The notes below the pieces were generated by a model. That model searched no databases. It was not told the origin of the DNA and was given only the letters and a program-made list of their open reading frames with translations. Of a stretch of 64,000 nt of DNA, positions 20,979 through 32,814 are shown piece by piece. Numbering within the stretch: the first letter of the stretch is position 1; the number at the start of each line of letters is the position of its first letter. The position numbers were made by a program, and so were the translations under genes. Origin of the DNA: Atherix ibis (lineage: Eukaryota; Arthropoda; Insecta; Diptera; Athericidae); contig OY282607.1 of the NCBI GenBank assembly GCA_958298945.1, positions 75,136,868-75,200,867 on the forward strand, read 5' to 3'.

Positions 20979-22260
20979 CAAGGGGTATAAGCTTAAATCC
21001 GCTGTTTGGTCATAGATGGCGTGAGTGAGCGTATTAAGTTACTATGGACCCGCCATGCTTTTTCTATGATTTTTACATCTGTCAATATCAATCAGTGCAC
21101 ATTGTCAGCAATTACGTACAACAACATACATTTTTCCTTTGGTAATCATGTCTAGTTTTGTGCCAGAAAAAGAGCATATGCGGGAAGCTCTGCTTTTCTG
21201 CTTCAATTTGAAGAAATCGGCTGCCGAATCGCTCTGAATGCTTATGGAGGCCTATGGTCACAGTGCTTTATCGGAAACAACGTGCCGAGATTAATTTCGT
21301 CGGTTCAAAGACGGCAATTTTGACTTGTGGGACAAGAGGCGTGAAAATCGGCTTAGGAAGGTTGAAGACCATCAATTGCAGGCTCTTTTAGACGAAGACG
21401 ATACTAAATCGCAAAAAATGCTCGCGGATCAATTGGTGTTACTCAACCAGTCATTTCCATGTGTCTGCGTGCCATGGGGAAGATTGAAAAGATCGGAAAA
21501 TGGGTGCCGCATGAATTGAACGATAGGCAGATGGAGCGACGCCAAAACACATGCGAAATCTTGCTCGCCAGACAAAAAAGAAAGTCGTTCCTTCATCGGA
21601 TTGTGACAGACGATGAAGAGTGGATATATTTCGAGAATCCTTAACGCAAGAAATCGTGGGTTGATCCCGGCCAACCATTAATATCTCCCCCAAGACCAAA
21701 TTGTTTCGGACGGAAGACGATGCTGTGCGTTTGGTGGGATCAACAGGGTATCGTCTACTATGAGATGTTGAAACCTGGTGAAACTATCAATACGTACCAC
21801 TACCACCAACAACTGATCAAATTGCACCATGTTCTGCGTGAACAAAGGACGGATTATCAACAAAGACATGACAAGCTGATTTTTCTCAACGACAACGCAC
21901 CATCGCACACGTCAAAAATGGTCCGAAACTACTTGGAGACACTCAACTGTCAGGCACTACCCCACTCCGCTTATTCACCAGACCTAGCCTTTTCCGACTA
22001 CCACCTGTTTTCGTCGATGAGCTACGCGCTCGCTGAGCAGCACTTCGATTCTTACGAAGACGTCCGAAAATGGCTGATGAGTGGTTTGCCTCGAAAGAGA
22101 AGGATTTTTTTGGCGTGGTATCCACAAATTGCCCGAGAGATGGGAAAAATGTGTAGCTAGCGGAGGCAAGTACTTTGAATAAATTCGTTTTTACTTTCTA
22201 TAAAAAAAAACAAGTGTTTTTTTTTATTTAAAAACAGCGGATTTAGGTTTATATACATGG
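20979..22260 (+). mobile_element. mariner element, Mos1-like, copy A2
   Basis: The left end starts at 20979 (caaggggtataagcttaaat, two changes from the family) after TA at 20977-20978. The right end on the minus strand reads ccatgtatataaacctaaat and is followed by TA at 22261-22262. At 1282 bp it is full size, and both untranslated regions are present. Confidence 0.9.
21148..22182 (+). pseudogene. Mos1-like mariner transposase, broken (A2)
   Basis: The ATG at 21148 (MSSFVPEKEHMREALLFCF) matches the N-terminus of Mos1-type transposases, and the reading ends in GGKYFE-like sequence with stop at 22180-22182. Inactivating changes are a TGA in the SHRML block near 21234, a TAA replacing the tryptophan of RDWFRRF near 21293, a frameshift after MLADQL near 21435, another between 21640 and 21720, and a C-terminal shift near 22080. 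The catalytic parts remain visible: DDEEWIYFEN, FLNDNAPSHTS and YSPDLAFSDYHLF. The second motif has asparagine in place of the usual histidine. Confidence 0.88.
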
Positions 22261-22262
22261 TA

Positions 22263-23595
22263 TTTCTTAAATAGAGAATATTTTATTTATCAAACGTTTT
22301 TTTCTAAATAGTTCTAATAAAAATAATTAAGAGACAGATATAAACATGCACCTTGCAAATATTGCTTTTTGATTGATTTGGGTAGTTGGGAGTGTATGTG
22401 AAATAATTTTACTTGTATTAATTTAAGTTTTAGGAAATCATATTTTTTATAAAGTTAAGAATGAATTGAAATGGTATTTAACAAGCGAAATTATTTTCTT
22501 TTTAAATGCAGTGGTTTTACATTAGCGGTTTTTAAAATCCGATCCTCTTTTTCTCCGGAAATACTACTTTTTCGAGTAGTTTCATCAATAGATCACACGT
22601 TTTTTTATGCTATAGTAGAAAAAGACTAAATTGTTGCAATTTATTCCTATAAGTGCTCATTATAAGTGAAGCTAAAATGATTTTTAAATGTAAGAATCTC
22701 AAATAAGAAAAAAAATGATTTTTTTCAAACAAGCAAAATGAAAATGTTGGGCTTATTATGAAGAAAATTTAGTGTTCGGAAAATTGCTGGTAAAGCAGCG
22801 AATTATCTTTAGTTGAACTTATGAAGAAATTTTGTAAAACTTATTCAATTATGCGGAAACAGGGTTTCAGAAAATAACCGTATGCCAAAATCGGTTTCTA
22901 ATAAGGATTATTGATAAATCCCTTAAAAAATGCGGCTGAATCAAAAATAGAGCTCATACACGTAAATCAAAGCAAATCGGTAATAAGTGGTTAACTACTA
23001 GTATAAGAAAAATCCCTCAGACAGCACAATTGTACGCAAGATAATCCGCTAAAAAATCACTATTTACGAAATTAATGCGTGGAAAATTTGTTGCGAATTC
23101 AAATTTCATCCTTTCTATTCCTTTTTGTAAAAAAAATATATCCAATATAATAAATTTCTTAGTAAAATCTTTGGAAGACATGGCGAAATAGAAAACTTCC
23201 AGAAGACAGATTTCACTTATCTCCTTCCGTATTCGAAGAAAAATTACGGAAAAAGAATATTGTTTGCCAGTCTAAATTCCAATGGCCGCGATTGTGTGTG
23301 GAATGTACTATTCTGACAATGGCTTAGTCCTAAAAATCCATATTATTTTATAATATGTATATAAATTTATATTCGTCTCTTGAATTTATTTATTTATTTT
23401 GAATCAATTTTAAATTTTATGCTGTTAGAAATTTTTTTTGTTGCCCTAAAATGTCGTATTGATATCAATTAAAAAATGTTAATAGTACATTCTATATAAT
23501 AATATATTTTTTTTTATATAATAATTCTTATTTCACAATGAATGTATAAATTTATTGTAATATATGCAATTTATGAGATATCCATTCGAGTTTTG
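22263..23595. other. unassigned DNA
   Basis: The block 22780-23320 is less AT-rich and has broken frames on the plus strand. A Tc1-like origin crossed my mind but no catalytic motif can be placed. The rest is AT-rich. Confidence 0.4.
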
Positions 23596-23599
23596 CCTT

Positions 23600-24280
23600 C
23601 ATTTACACAACGTTTTTTGAGGATTGAGCTGACGGCGAAAAATGTTTAGCTGCACATAAATGAAGGTAAAACAAGGTACATGCTGGCTACTTCGGCGTCG
23701 AAGACAATACCAATTTGTAGTAGCCGCATACGGATAGGAGACTCTATCTTTGAAAGAATTAAATCATTTTCCTATTTGAGATCAAGTGTCGCAGCCGATA
23801 ACAACATGGAGGACGAAATTCGCGCACGCCTGCTGCCAGTCAAAAGAGCCTACTTCAGCCAATCTAAATTACTTCGCTCAAAAATCCTAACCACAACATT
23901 GAAGCTACTGCTGTACAAAAAACTAGTATGACAAGTCCTCATGTATTCTTCGGAAACTAGGGTTCTCAGCAAAAACCATTTTTCCGAAACTTTAGACCCC
24001 TACATGAGGATAGACGATTCCGGTGCCTATTTAACGACTAGATATGATACGTTACCGTGACGGCTCAGTAAAATTAAGCTCAATAGGCTACAATGGGCTG
24101 GATACTTAATCCATATGGATGAAGAAGATCTTGCATTGTTGGTCCCAGAAGACGAGGTAGGCCCTACCTTCAGTAAAACGATGGCGTTAACCAGGTCCGA
24201 TCTAGGCCTTCGTTTTTTCAGCAGACCTAGACCGGACTCCCAATTGTCGAGATGATGATGATGCGAGTTAGTTCTTCAAA
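23600..24280 (+). pseudogene. LINE (non-LTR) 3' end, reverse transcriptase C-terminal part
   Basis: The plus-strand frame around 23680-23931 reads IRIGDSIFERIKSFSYLRSS, then ADNNMEDEIRARLLPVKRAY, then LLRSKILTTTLKLLLYKKLV. This matches the FxYLGS..NE..EI..RI..A...Y..L...LRSK.L....K..LYK block after the catalytic palm of RTE/R1-like insect LINEs. After a frame break, LNRLQWAGYLIHMDEED at about 24075-24125 corresponds to the conserved RLRWLGHV.RMDE block. A short (GAT)n tail at 24250-24263 marks the probable 3' end. The upstream polymerase core is absent. Confidence 0.75.
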
Positions 24281-24284
24281 ATAA

Positions 24285-26195
24285 TTTTTTTAAATATCCA
24301 ACATTTTTTTAATTTCTTAAATAAAATAGTCTTTTCAGGGCCGAAATTCAAATAAAATACTAAATATGGTAGTCTTAGAAGTCAAATTACAAACAATTCA
24401 AGCAGTTTACGGTCTTTTGGAAAGCATAATACACCAAAATTTGTTAATTTAAAAATTGAACACAATTAATACTCAGTTTTTTATTTATAAAATGATGCCT
24501 AGTTCAGTTTGTACAATAAATTTACCAAACATTACATTTGATTTGAATTTCAACAATGTTGTCACATTAAACAATATATTATATATTAAATTTACAACGA
24601 ACCGCACGTTAAAATATATATTCTACAAGTTAACATTAATTTGTTTTGGTCGCTGTATTGGTAATTGTAAACATCCCCATAAGATTGTGAAGATATTTTT
24701 TCGAAAAATTTCGGCATTTTTAATAAGTTCTCAAATATTTAATTTTAATTTATAAGCTTCTTAAACATTTAAAGAATTAATAATATTATGTATGACATAA
24801 AACTTTTTCAATTGAAATTTTCTTAACATAAATAAGAAAAATCGATTGTTTACCAACCGTTCTGATTTTACTATCCAATTTTCAAGAAAATTTCAGCTAA
24901 AGTCAACAAGCAATCAAGAATAAATGAGTTAGTGAAGATAAAAATTTAATCAAGGAAAACATGAAATTTAATACTTTTAACTTTGCTTATCAGGTAAATG
25001 GTATAAAAATTTTTTTGTTTGTTTTATAGTCAATCCAGCTTAAGTAAACCATTTAAGCAATATTATATTTATGTCTATCCGTGTCATTTATGGATATTTT
25101 TATAAATATTTTTTGAAAGAAATTTCAACTATAGGTACACGTACAAATTTTGGTAAGTGTGCAATTAAGTTCTGTCAACTTTAATAGGATCCAAGGATTG
25201 AGGCAATTATTGCAATCAAAGTGACACAAAGTGTAATGCGCTTTAATAGGAACAGAAGATAATTTTCATTGTGAATTTGTTTATTTTTGTTATACATGCG
25301 ATCCAATCCGGTACCAGTTACTTCAGTATCAGTCTCAGTGGTGAATTTCGTGATATATAGCCATTATTAAGTATAGTTCTGACATTATTATTGAAACATG
25401 ACACAGCTTAAATTGAAGACTGACACGATAGTAGTAGATTGGGCCAAAGGGATTTAAAATACAAAATTCAGTATTGTCAGCAAAAACTTTTCATAAATTT
25501 CTATTGTAACATACAATAATATAACACTATAAAAATACTAGTAAAAGGATAAGGATATTAATTCTAGTAAAATTTTATACTATTATATAAGTCATACTAT
25601 CGAACACAATTCTCGTGTGAGTGTTACGTTCAAAAAAATATACATAGTCAATATCGAATTTGATGAGTCAGATAATAGTTAGCAAAGCTATCGTTCTGCA
25701 TGAATTTTCTACGCTATAAACTTTATGATCGACTCGTATAATAATATGAAGGTTAAAGTATATAAATATATGTAAGGTAAAATTTATTTTACACACATTT
25801 ATCGTACATGTATAAGCACACATATCTTTATCTGAATTATTAATAGGTTCTTCCACATTTTTTATAGTATTTGTAACAGTGTTTAATAAGAAGAAATTTA
25901 TTTAAATAATTTTTTTATAACATCTTAAGGACGTAATGTGTTATTCTTAGTATAAATATTTAATAATTTTTTTAAGTACTTTTATAATATACTTTAATGA
26001 AATTTTTGTCGAATCTGTTGATGTAGACAGTTCTTCGCCAAGATTCAGTAACCAGTAAAAATCTTTTATCAATTGTGAATTATTATAAGTGTTGACAGCG
26101 TGTTCATAGCCAAATATAGCATGTATGAGCAAAAATCTTTATGGAGGTTGGTATTCAACAAAGCTTACAACTTAGGCTGCTTAAATTTTTTCTAA
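24285..26195. other. unassigned AT-rich DNA
   Basis: The frame 24456-24755 (99 codons) has a composition that reflects local A/T content and no known motif. Frames 25668-25856 and 25947-26132 (minus) are similar. Confidence 0.45.
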
Positions 26196-26199
26196 AATG

Positions 26200-26705
26200 G
26201 CGGAGGAACTACTATATAAGAGGTGAGATATAAAAGAAATGAGACTGTCATCCCATAGAGCGATCTGGGAAAGCTCGACTTTATCCGGTGACTACACGAC
26301 CTTAGAGAGCGTGATAAATAAAGTTGTATATTTGTTTTTTTATATATATATAAAAATGTGGCATTAAATTCTGTGTTATACTTTTGGTGAATACGCAAAT
26401 AAAAATTACGAAAGTTTGTTTTTTTGGTAGCAGAAAGCATTTTGAAGGGCACCATTTTTTTTACGCAAGGAAGCTTTCAACATTGAAAATTAAGAAAAAT
26501 GTGGAACGAGTAAGAGTTAAAAGGTTAACGTTGAAGTTTCTTGAAAGGCTTAGAAAAAAGCATTTTTATAACAGATCGGACATTCTAGAAACTTGGATGT
26601 TCCACCATAATAACGCCACTAGTTGAGACCTTAAAAAACCTGCTACGAAGAGTAGAGACAGTTCCGCCATCGATATATAGCTGCCTAAGGAAACTAAACT
26701 GTTAC
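26200..26705 (+). pseudogene. decayed, internally deleted mariner (L1)
   Basis: The leader around 26290-26330 (gagcgtgataaataaagttg) matches the leader of the minus-strand remnant at 37480-37863. The coding part has VERVRVKRLTLKFLERLRKK, then RSDILETWMFHHNNATS, which resembles RPDI..TWMLHHDNATSHT with the second catalytic aspartate changed to asparagine. It then jumps to a C-terminal block (LLRR.ETV..S). The joint between the linker (VERVR) and LKFLERLRKK skips most of the catalytic domain. The same joint recurs at 61380-61660. Both ends are undefined. Confidence 0.5.
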
Positions 26706-27189
26706 AAAAAATAACACAGTCTTTTTAATTTATGCCACACATCGTAAAGTATTATTTTTTTCCTATTTCATCTTCAATAAAAATCATTGAGCAACAACAT
26801 AATCTTGAGCTGAGATTGAACAAAACGCAAATACAATGGCAATAGTTAATATAGATTTGATAGTTTTCCTTTAAAAAAGGATCAAAGAAACAACTGCTAA
26901 TAAGATGTATAAAATAAACGGTTATAAATATTTTTTATAAATTCAAAATTTCTGCTCTATAAGATTATAATATAAACTATCCATTTTACAATGAAAATAT
27001 CTTAAGTCCTTAACATGGCAGAATACAAACACTTGGCCATGATTACGGAAAAGATCCTTCAGAAAATATGAAATCTAATATGAAGATAGAGAATTTTCTT
27101 CACTTACTCAATAATAATATGAAGCAATATTAAGGTATATGCTAAAAAGGAACATCAAGTAATAACTCAACCATGTTTCTTATAAAGAA

Positions 27190-27495
27190 GGCTCAGAAAC
27201 ACTGTTCTTCATGTCAGATCCGCCTCGTGTCACATGCCCATCTCCATCACTGAGTTTTTCTGAAAAAATAGTTTTCTATAATTTTTCAGTGTCATTATTT
27301 ACCTGATTTAAGTCCGCTTGACTTTTGTTTATTCCCCGAAATCAAAAACCACTTAACAGAACCTATTCTTAGTTTTGTCGAAAGCGTTCATGGAAGGTGT
27401 AGGCGATTCAAGTTCTATTCTTCTAGTTCTGCTACGAAGAATAGAAACAACACCTACGTCGATGTCTATCTGCTCAAACAAACTAAATTGATAGG
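27190..27495 (+). pseudogene. decayed mariner transposase C-terminal part (L2)
   Basis: Readable blocks in changing frames are CHMPISITEFF, then a degraded YSPDLSP.DF region read as YLPDLSPLDFCLFPEIKNHL near 27300-27350, then FVESVHG, and a C-terminal block homologous to that of L1 (ctgctacgaag..tagaaac). It is too eroded to define ends or orientation of an insertion relative to L1. Confidence 0.5.
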
Positions 27496-27499
27496 TATA

Positions 27500-28935
27500 T
27501 CATTAATGTTTAAAAATAAAATAAAATTGGTGTAGAAAAACTTTACTTTCCTTATAATTTTTCTACCACATCTCCTAGTTTGCTTCGTCTTCATAAAAAT
27601 TATTTCAATCTGCTAGTTTTAGTCTTCAATTAAATTATTATCCAATAGAAAATATTAACGCCTGCTTATGGCCGATTCTAATGATTATTTACTAATTAAT
27701 TCATGCATTTAAATAACAACTATCCATTTGGTTAACAATAAATATCTTTAACGGAGTCGGATAGGATATCAAAGAGGCTACTACATTGGACCAACTGTAA
27801 CAAAAGAAAAAAGTCGATTTTAAAATTTAAAAATTTCGGGGTGCAAAACTTTAATTTTCTGAACTCAATATTTTAAATTTAATAATTTTGATAACTTTTA
27901 AAAAAACATTATAATATGTACAAAAATTAAAAATTATTGTCTATGTACATTATCGTTTTAGGAAAATTTATCCATCCGAAACATATCCATGCCAAAATAG
28001 TAAAATCCTTGTAATCGCATGTTAAAAGCATTTATCTAAACTACCCCTTAAGAAACTATTTAAAAGATTTTGTCAAAACTTTAGGCATATTCTTAGCAAA
28101 GCATACATAAACTTTGTATCAAATGAGTATCTTACTAACCATAGAAATTCCGTTTATATAAAAGATATTTTATATAATGTTTTGAGCATTCTAATATACT
28201 TGTTCTTAAATGTTGCTTAAATTAAGTTTTATGTGAATAACATTCCTATTTTAAAGATACGAGTATGTTGATTATTCTTATATTTGTTGTTCTGAATTCA
28301 TTACATTAGAGACGAATCCATTTGCCTTAATATGGCTTTTATGGAACATAGAAATCATCTAAGACTATAATTATATGCTTCTTCTCATATGAATAGTATA
28401 CTTTGATATTCCCTATATATTCTTTCATTGACCATCAATGATTGTATTATATATAAATGTTGGTATAATTAATTTCAAGGATATTCACATTCCTAAGTTC
28501 AATTAACTACTCGAAAGCAATTTTCATATATGTGCCGAGTAGAATAATTTTTATGTATGGTATTTGTCGGCTGGAATATATACTAATATTAATAAGACCC
28601 TTTAATTATTTTGGTATATTATTATAAAAGAATATTTAATTTTTTTACGAGGATAATAAGTCTATGCGAAAAATTCTATTTAAGACTACGTACTCGTATT
28701 TAAGAAAGTATAGCATAGAAATATCTAAAATATTGAGTATATGCAAAATGAACGTTGTGGTTTGAATTATTAATAACATCTTTATTTGAGGGATAATTAT
28801 TATTTTTATTTTTTATAAATATAGTATATTAATATATTATTATTTTTGGTTTAATTATAAAAAGTGATGTCTCTCAGGTGGTAGCAATTTTCTGTTTCGC
28901 ACATTTTGTTGTTTTTCCGCAACATTTTATATAAT
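27500..28935. other. unassigned AT-rich DNA
   Basis: No frame or repeat that I can support. Confidence 0.5.
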
Positions 28936-28939
28936 ATTT

Positions 28940-29585
28940 AGCAAAATTTTAGGTGTTATGTCTTTGATATCATTGCAATGTTTTTTTTTAATATAATGAT
29001 ATTTTCGCCAAAAATATCATTTAACAGAACTATTGAGCCCCTTGCTGTTTGCGCTGTGTCTTTAGCTTCTTGAGAAAAAAAAATCCAACATCGTCCGATA
29101 TTGAGCACTATGGATGGAAACTGCAATACCATCTTCATTTTCAAAGAAATATGGGCCAGTTTTCCTTTCGGAGGATACTCCACAGGTAATTGAGTATTAT
29201 TGTCTCTGATGAACTATTGTTCCACTCTCCATAGGTAATATTTTGCAGAGTTCCTTCTTTTCGAAGCCATTTAATGGGAAATGGATTTCATCGCTCATTA
29301 TGAAAACACAAATAAAATCTGGATAAAATCTGGATTTTCTTTTGCCTTTTCCCGGAAATAAAATGCATTATCAATCCGTTGCTGGTAGTCAGTCAGCTTC
29401 AATTTTTGCACCACCTAAATTTTATATTAGAATATGCTCAATATTTTCATCTGCGCCGTACATCGTCTTCGGGGATCAGAAAAGTTGTTTACTATCCTTT
29501 ATTGGCAACCAGACAGTTTATTTATAAAAGTTTCAAAAGCTCAACGATTTTGGTTCGTTGTTCGATTGTATAGAAAATTTTTTGC
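28940..29585 (-). pseudogene. decayed DD41D-like (IS630-Tc1-mariner) transposase
   Basis: On the minus strand, from about 29570 downward, I read YTIEQRTKIVELLK (the N-terminal signature of a large insect transposase group), LTDYQQRIDNAFYFRE, MSDEIHFPLNGF (first catalytic aspartate in SDE.HF.LNG), GPYFFENEDGIAVS, YRTMLDFFF and LLNDIFGENII. These follow the order of the family whose members read SDEAHFHLNG, GPYFFEDE.G.TVTV..ERY..ML, FQQDGATCHTA and PPRSCDLTPLDFFLWG, with 41 residues between the last two aspartates. The final block is not found here. Stops and shifts are frequent. A possible 5' end (accgttcattttgcaccacc, 29643-29662) is suggestive only. Confidence 0.65.
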
Positions 29586-29679
29586 GCTTTTTAAATAATA
29601 AAAAATAATTAAAGTAAGAAAAATTATAAAAAATTCAAATTACACCGTTCATTTTGCACCACCCTATAATATTGACACA

Positions 29680-31535
29680 AATGTAAATTATAAATATTAG
29701 AGCTTTATTTACTCTATTTATTTACCAATTAAAAAACTTATTCACTAAAATTGCGCCAGCATAACATTTTCGAATTAAATACTAGTTCATTCACTATAAT
29801 AATAACTATTATCAGATATTTAAAAATTTTGACAAATAATATAATTTTGTTTACAAATTGAGTAATGTCTATATATGAAATTTAATGTAGGCTATAACAC
29901 TAACGAAAATAACTTTTGCAAATTAACTTTTTCAATATAAAATTGCTGTTAAAATTTTAAACAGAAAATAGTAATTAATCTGATATATGGTACAGAAAGT
30001 TATTCTCTTGAATATTATTATTTTCTAAGCTATAACTTTTTTTAAAAAAATTCATTGATAATCTCTCCAATATTCCACAAAGTAGAATAACTGGACCTAT
30101 CCTCTAAAAGATTTATACTTCAGATATTCCTATTTATTCTTACACATGGACAATATTATTCCCGTCTCGCATATAGTAAAAATGGCTAAAATTTCCGAAA
30201 TTCTCCAAATCCAAATACAAATCTTGCGTAACTGGTTTACCATAAAACTAAAAGAATGAAAATATATCCACCTTACTTTTACTGATTGCCATAAATTACA
30301 CCTTCTCAAGTACTGTTATAGCAGAGCTTTTTGACAATTATACAAGTACAGTTAAATAAATTATATTATTCATTAAGCATTTTTACAAAATAAAAGAGTT
30401 AGAAAATTTCGATACTATATAAATGAGGTTTTATTAATCCCCCTACTAAAAAGTATTACGTTATAAAAATACTTAAAACATCCTTTAAACAAAATATTTA
30501 ATGATTGGAACAAAAAAATCAAAAAATTGAGTAATTATATCAATAAAACAGGGAAGTGACAAAAAGTACCTAATATATTTAATTGCTAAATATTAAAATT
30601 ATAAATAAAAACCATTTGAAATTTAATTAATTTTCAAAGTATATTTATTTAAAATAATTCTGAACATTTCTTGATGTTGTTACATTTTTTTTTGTATTAT
30701 TTAGTAGACAAACTGTTGTAAAACCCTATTTTACATCAAGAAAAATAAAATTTCATTTTATGGTAAAATTATTCAACAAAATAATATTGAACATAAACAA
30801 ATTTTTCATAACCTTTTCTTATACTATGGCTACTGTTGCCTATTATAGATTTTATGATGTTAGAAATATAGTTTAAGTAATATAATTAATGGTCTGAAAA
30901 GTTCAGAGTAAGTATTTAAAAGTAAATTATTATGGCATCGTAAAATCTTTGAAATAATCAATTTTAATTTCAAAAAATTATATAAATGGTTTTCTGTTTT
31001 ATTAATGGCATAATAAATAATAAAAATATGTAACATTAATTAAATGATAATAATTTTATACGTAAATTATATGATGTGAAAATTTAATAGCTAAAAGTGT
31101 AGTTGTTAAAAAAACAGATGTATTTATGTACACGAATAATTAAATTTTCTAATAGAAGAAACTCTTCAAGATACACTCGTATGTATTTAAATTTTCATCC
31201 AAAAGTGCATAATGAGTGGTATTTAGAGGATACTTCTACTTAGGCCATAATCATAAAGTCAGCAGTAATAAATTTATTAGTTTATTGGCTGTATTTTCCT
31301 ATTTCATAAAATAAAAAATTAAAAAGTTTGGGTATTATTTTCTAATTTAAGCTAATACCGCAATCAAACAAGTAAATCTGCAGACATTTACAAGCATTAA
31401 TAAATTTAAGAAACTTCATTTTGGAGTTCGGATTCCACGGACAATTTTTTTTTGTTGAAACAAATTCACTCAGCTTTTGTTGAGTCTCATTAAACTCTAG
31501 AGCAGCAGAAAATCGTAGGCTAAAAAATATAATTA
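29680..31535. other. unassigned AT-rich DNA
   Basis: It contains the diverged repeat at 30150-30300 (listed separately). The minus frame at 31342-31608 has no known motif and overlaps the left end of the next mariner. Confidence 0.45.
30150..30300 (-). repeat. diverged repeat shared with 16640-16800
   Basis: This is the partner of the block at 16640-16800, in the same orientation. Several stops are present, so no continuous frame exists. Relation judged by eye from shared words such as tttggagaatttcgga. Confidence 0.4.
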
Positions 31536-31539
31536 TATA

Positions 31540-32812
31540 AGGTGTAGTAAAAAGTAATCCATTACTTTGCCAATAGATGGCTTTAGGAGTCTGTATCTCC
31601 CGTTTCAAAAGTGAAATCGGATTGCGTTAGAAAAATAAGATTTCGTACTAAAAAAGCTTCTCATACAGTTTTGTGATTACTTGAGTCAGTATTTTTTTAG
31701 CACTAGTCAAAGATGGACACCAACAAATAGAAAATACGCCATATTTTACAGTTTTTCTTCGATAAAGGCGAAAATGCAAGCCAGGCAGCTAAAAATGTGA
31801 ATAGTGCTTATGGTCCTGATACTGTAACAGTCAATCAGGCGCAATTTTGGTTTCGTCGATTCCGTTCCGGTAATTTTGATGTCAAAGATGCACCACGCTC
31901 TGGAAGGCCAATTGTCGAAAATGTCGATGAAATAATGGAAATCGTCGAGTCCGACCGTCACGTAAGCACTGCTTCGATTGCCCAGGAGCTAAACATTGCA
32001 CAAAAAACCGTTTGGAACCACTTAAATAAGCCTGGATACAAAAAGAAGCTCGATGTATGGGTGCCACACGAGTTATCGCACAAAAAACCTCATGGACCGA
32101 CTTTTCATCTGCGAATCGCTGCTGAATCGCAACAATATCGATCCATTTCTGAAGCGGTGGTTACTGGTGATGAAAAGTGGGTCATTTACGACAACGTCAA
32201 GCGACAACGGTCATGGTGAAATCGCGGTCACCCGGCGCAAACGGTGGTCAAGCCAGGATTGACAGCCAGGAAGGTTTTGCTGTGTGTTTGGTGGGACTGG
32301 CAGGGAATCATCTACTATGAGCTGCTCCCTACGGCCGAACTCTTAATCCGGACCTATACTGTCAACAATTGGACCGTCTGAAAGAAGCAATCGCCCAGAA
32401 GCGGCCAGCTTTGGCCAATAGGAGAGGAATTGTGTTCCATCAGGACAATGCCAGGCCGCATACATCGATAGTGACTCGCCAGAAGTTCCGGGACCTTGGT
32501 TGGGATGTTCTTATGCATCCACCTTATAGTCCGGACCTGGCACCAAGTGATTACCACCTCTTCCTGTCTATGACGAATGATTTTGCAGGTGAAAAATTCG
32601 CCTCAAGAGAAGATTGTGAAAATCGACTGTCCCAGTTTTCTGCCAATAGGGACGAGGGTTTCTATGAGAGAGGCATTATGAAATTACCTTCAAAATGGCA
32701 ACAAGTTATCGAAAAAAACGGTGCATATTTGACCTAAATCGTTACATTCTATCTATGCTAAATAAAACCTTCAATTTAATGCAAAAATAATGGATTTCTT
32801 TATACTACACCT
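31540..32812 (+). mobile_element. mariner element E1 with both ends
   Basis: The left end is AGGTGTAGTAAAAAGTAATC from 31540 and the right end, on the minus strand, AGGTGTAGTATAAAGAAATC, ending at 32812. TA flanks both sides. At 1273 bp it is full size. The terminal repeats differ at only a few positions and the coding region is largely colinear with the family, so the copy is moderately young. Confidence 0.93.
31713..32737 (+). pseudogene. mariner transposase of E1, lightly broken
   Basis: The ATG at 31713 (MDTNK) is followed by a TAG after five codons. After that the frame is open for 160 codons through both helix-turn-helix units (QAQFWFRRFRSGNFDVKD, SIAQELNIAQKTVWNHL), DVWVPHEL, and TGDEKWVIYDNVKRQRSW with the first catalytic aspartate. 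Two compensating indels between about 32082 and 32155 scramble some 24 residues and return to frame. A TGA at 32217-32219 and one frameshift near 32330 follow. The last frame, 32369-32737, carries HQDNARPHTS and YSPDLAPSDYHLFLSM with 34 residues between aspartates and ends in NGAYLT. Mellifera-like by motif. Confidence 0.9.
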
Positions 32813-32814
32813 TA

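Noticed and set aside
22780..23320. Tc1-like transposase remnant
   Set aside because: A few words suggested it, but no catalytic block could be aligned in order.
24456..24755. 99-codon open frame in an AT-rich gap
   Set aside because: Composition follows the local A/T content, no domain, signal peptide or neighbour supports it.
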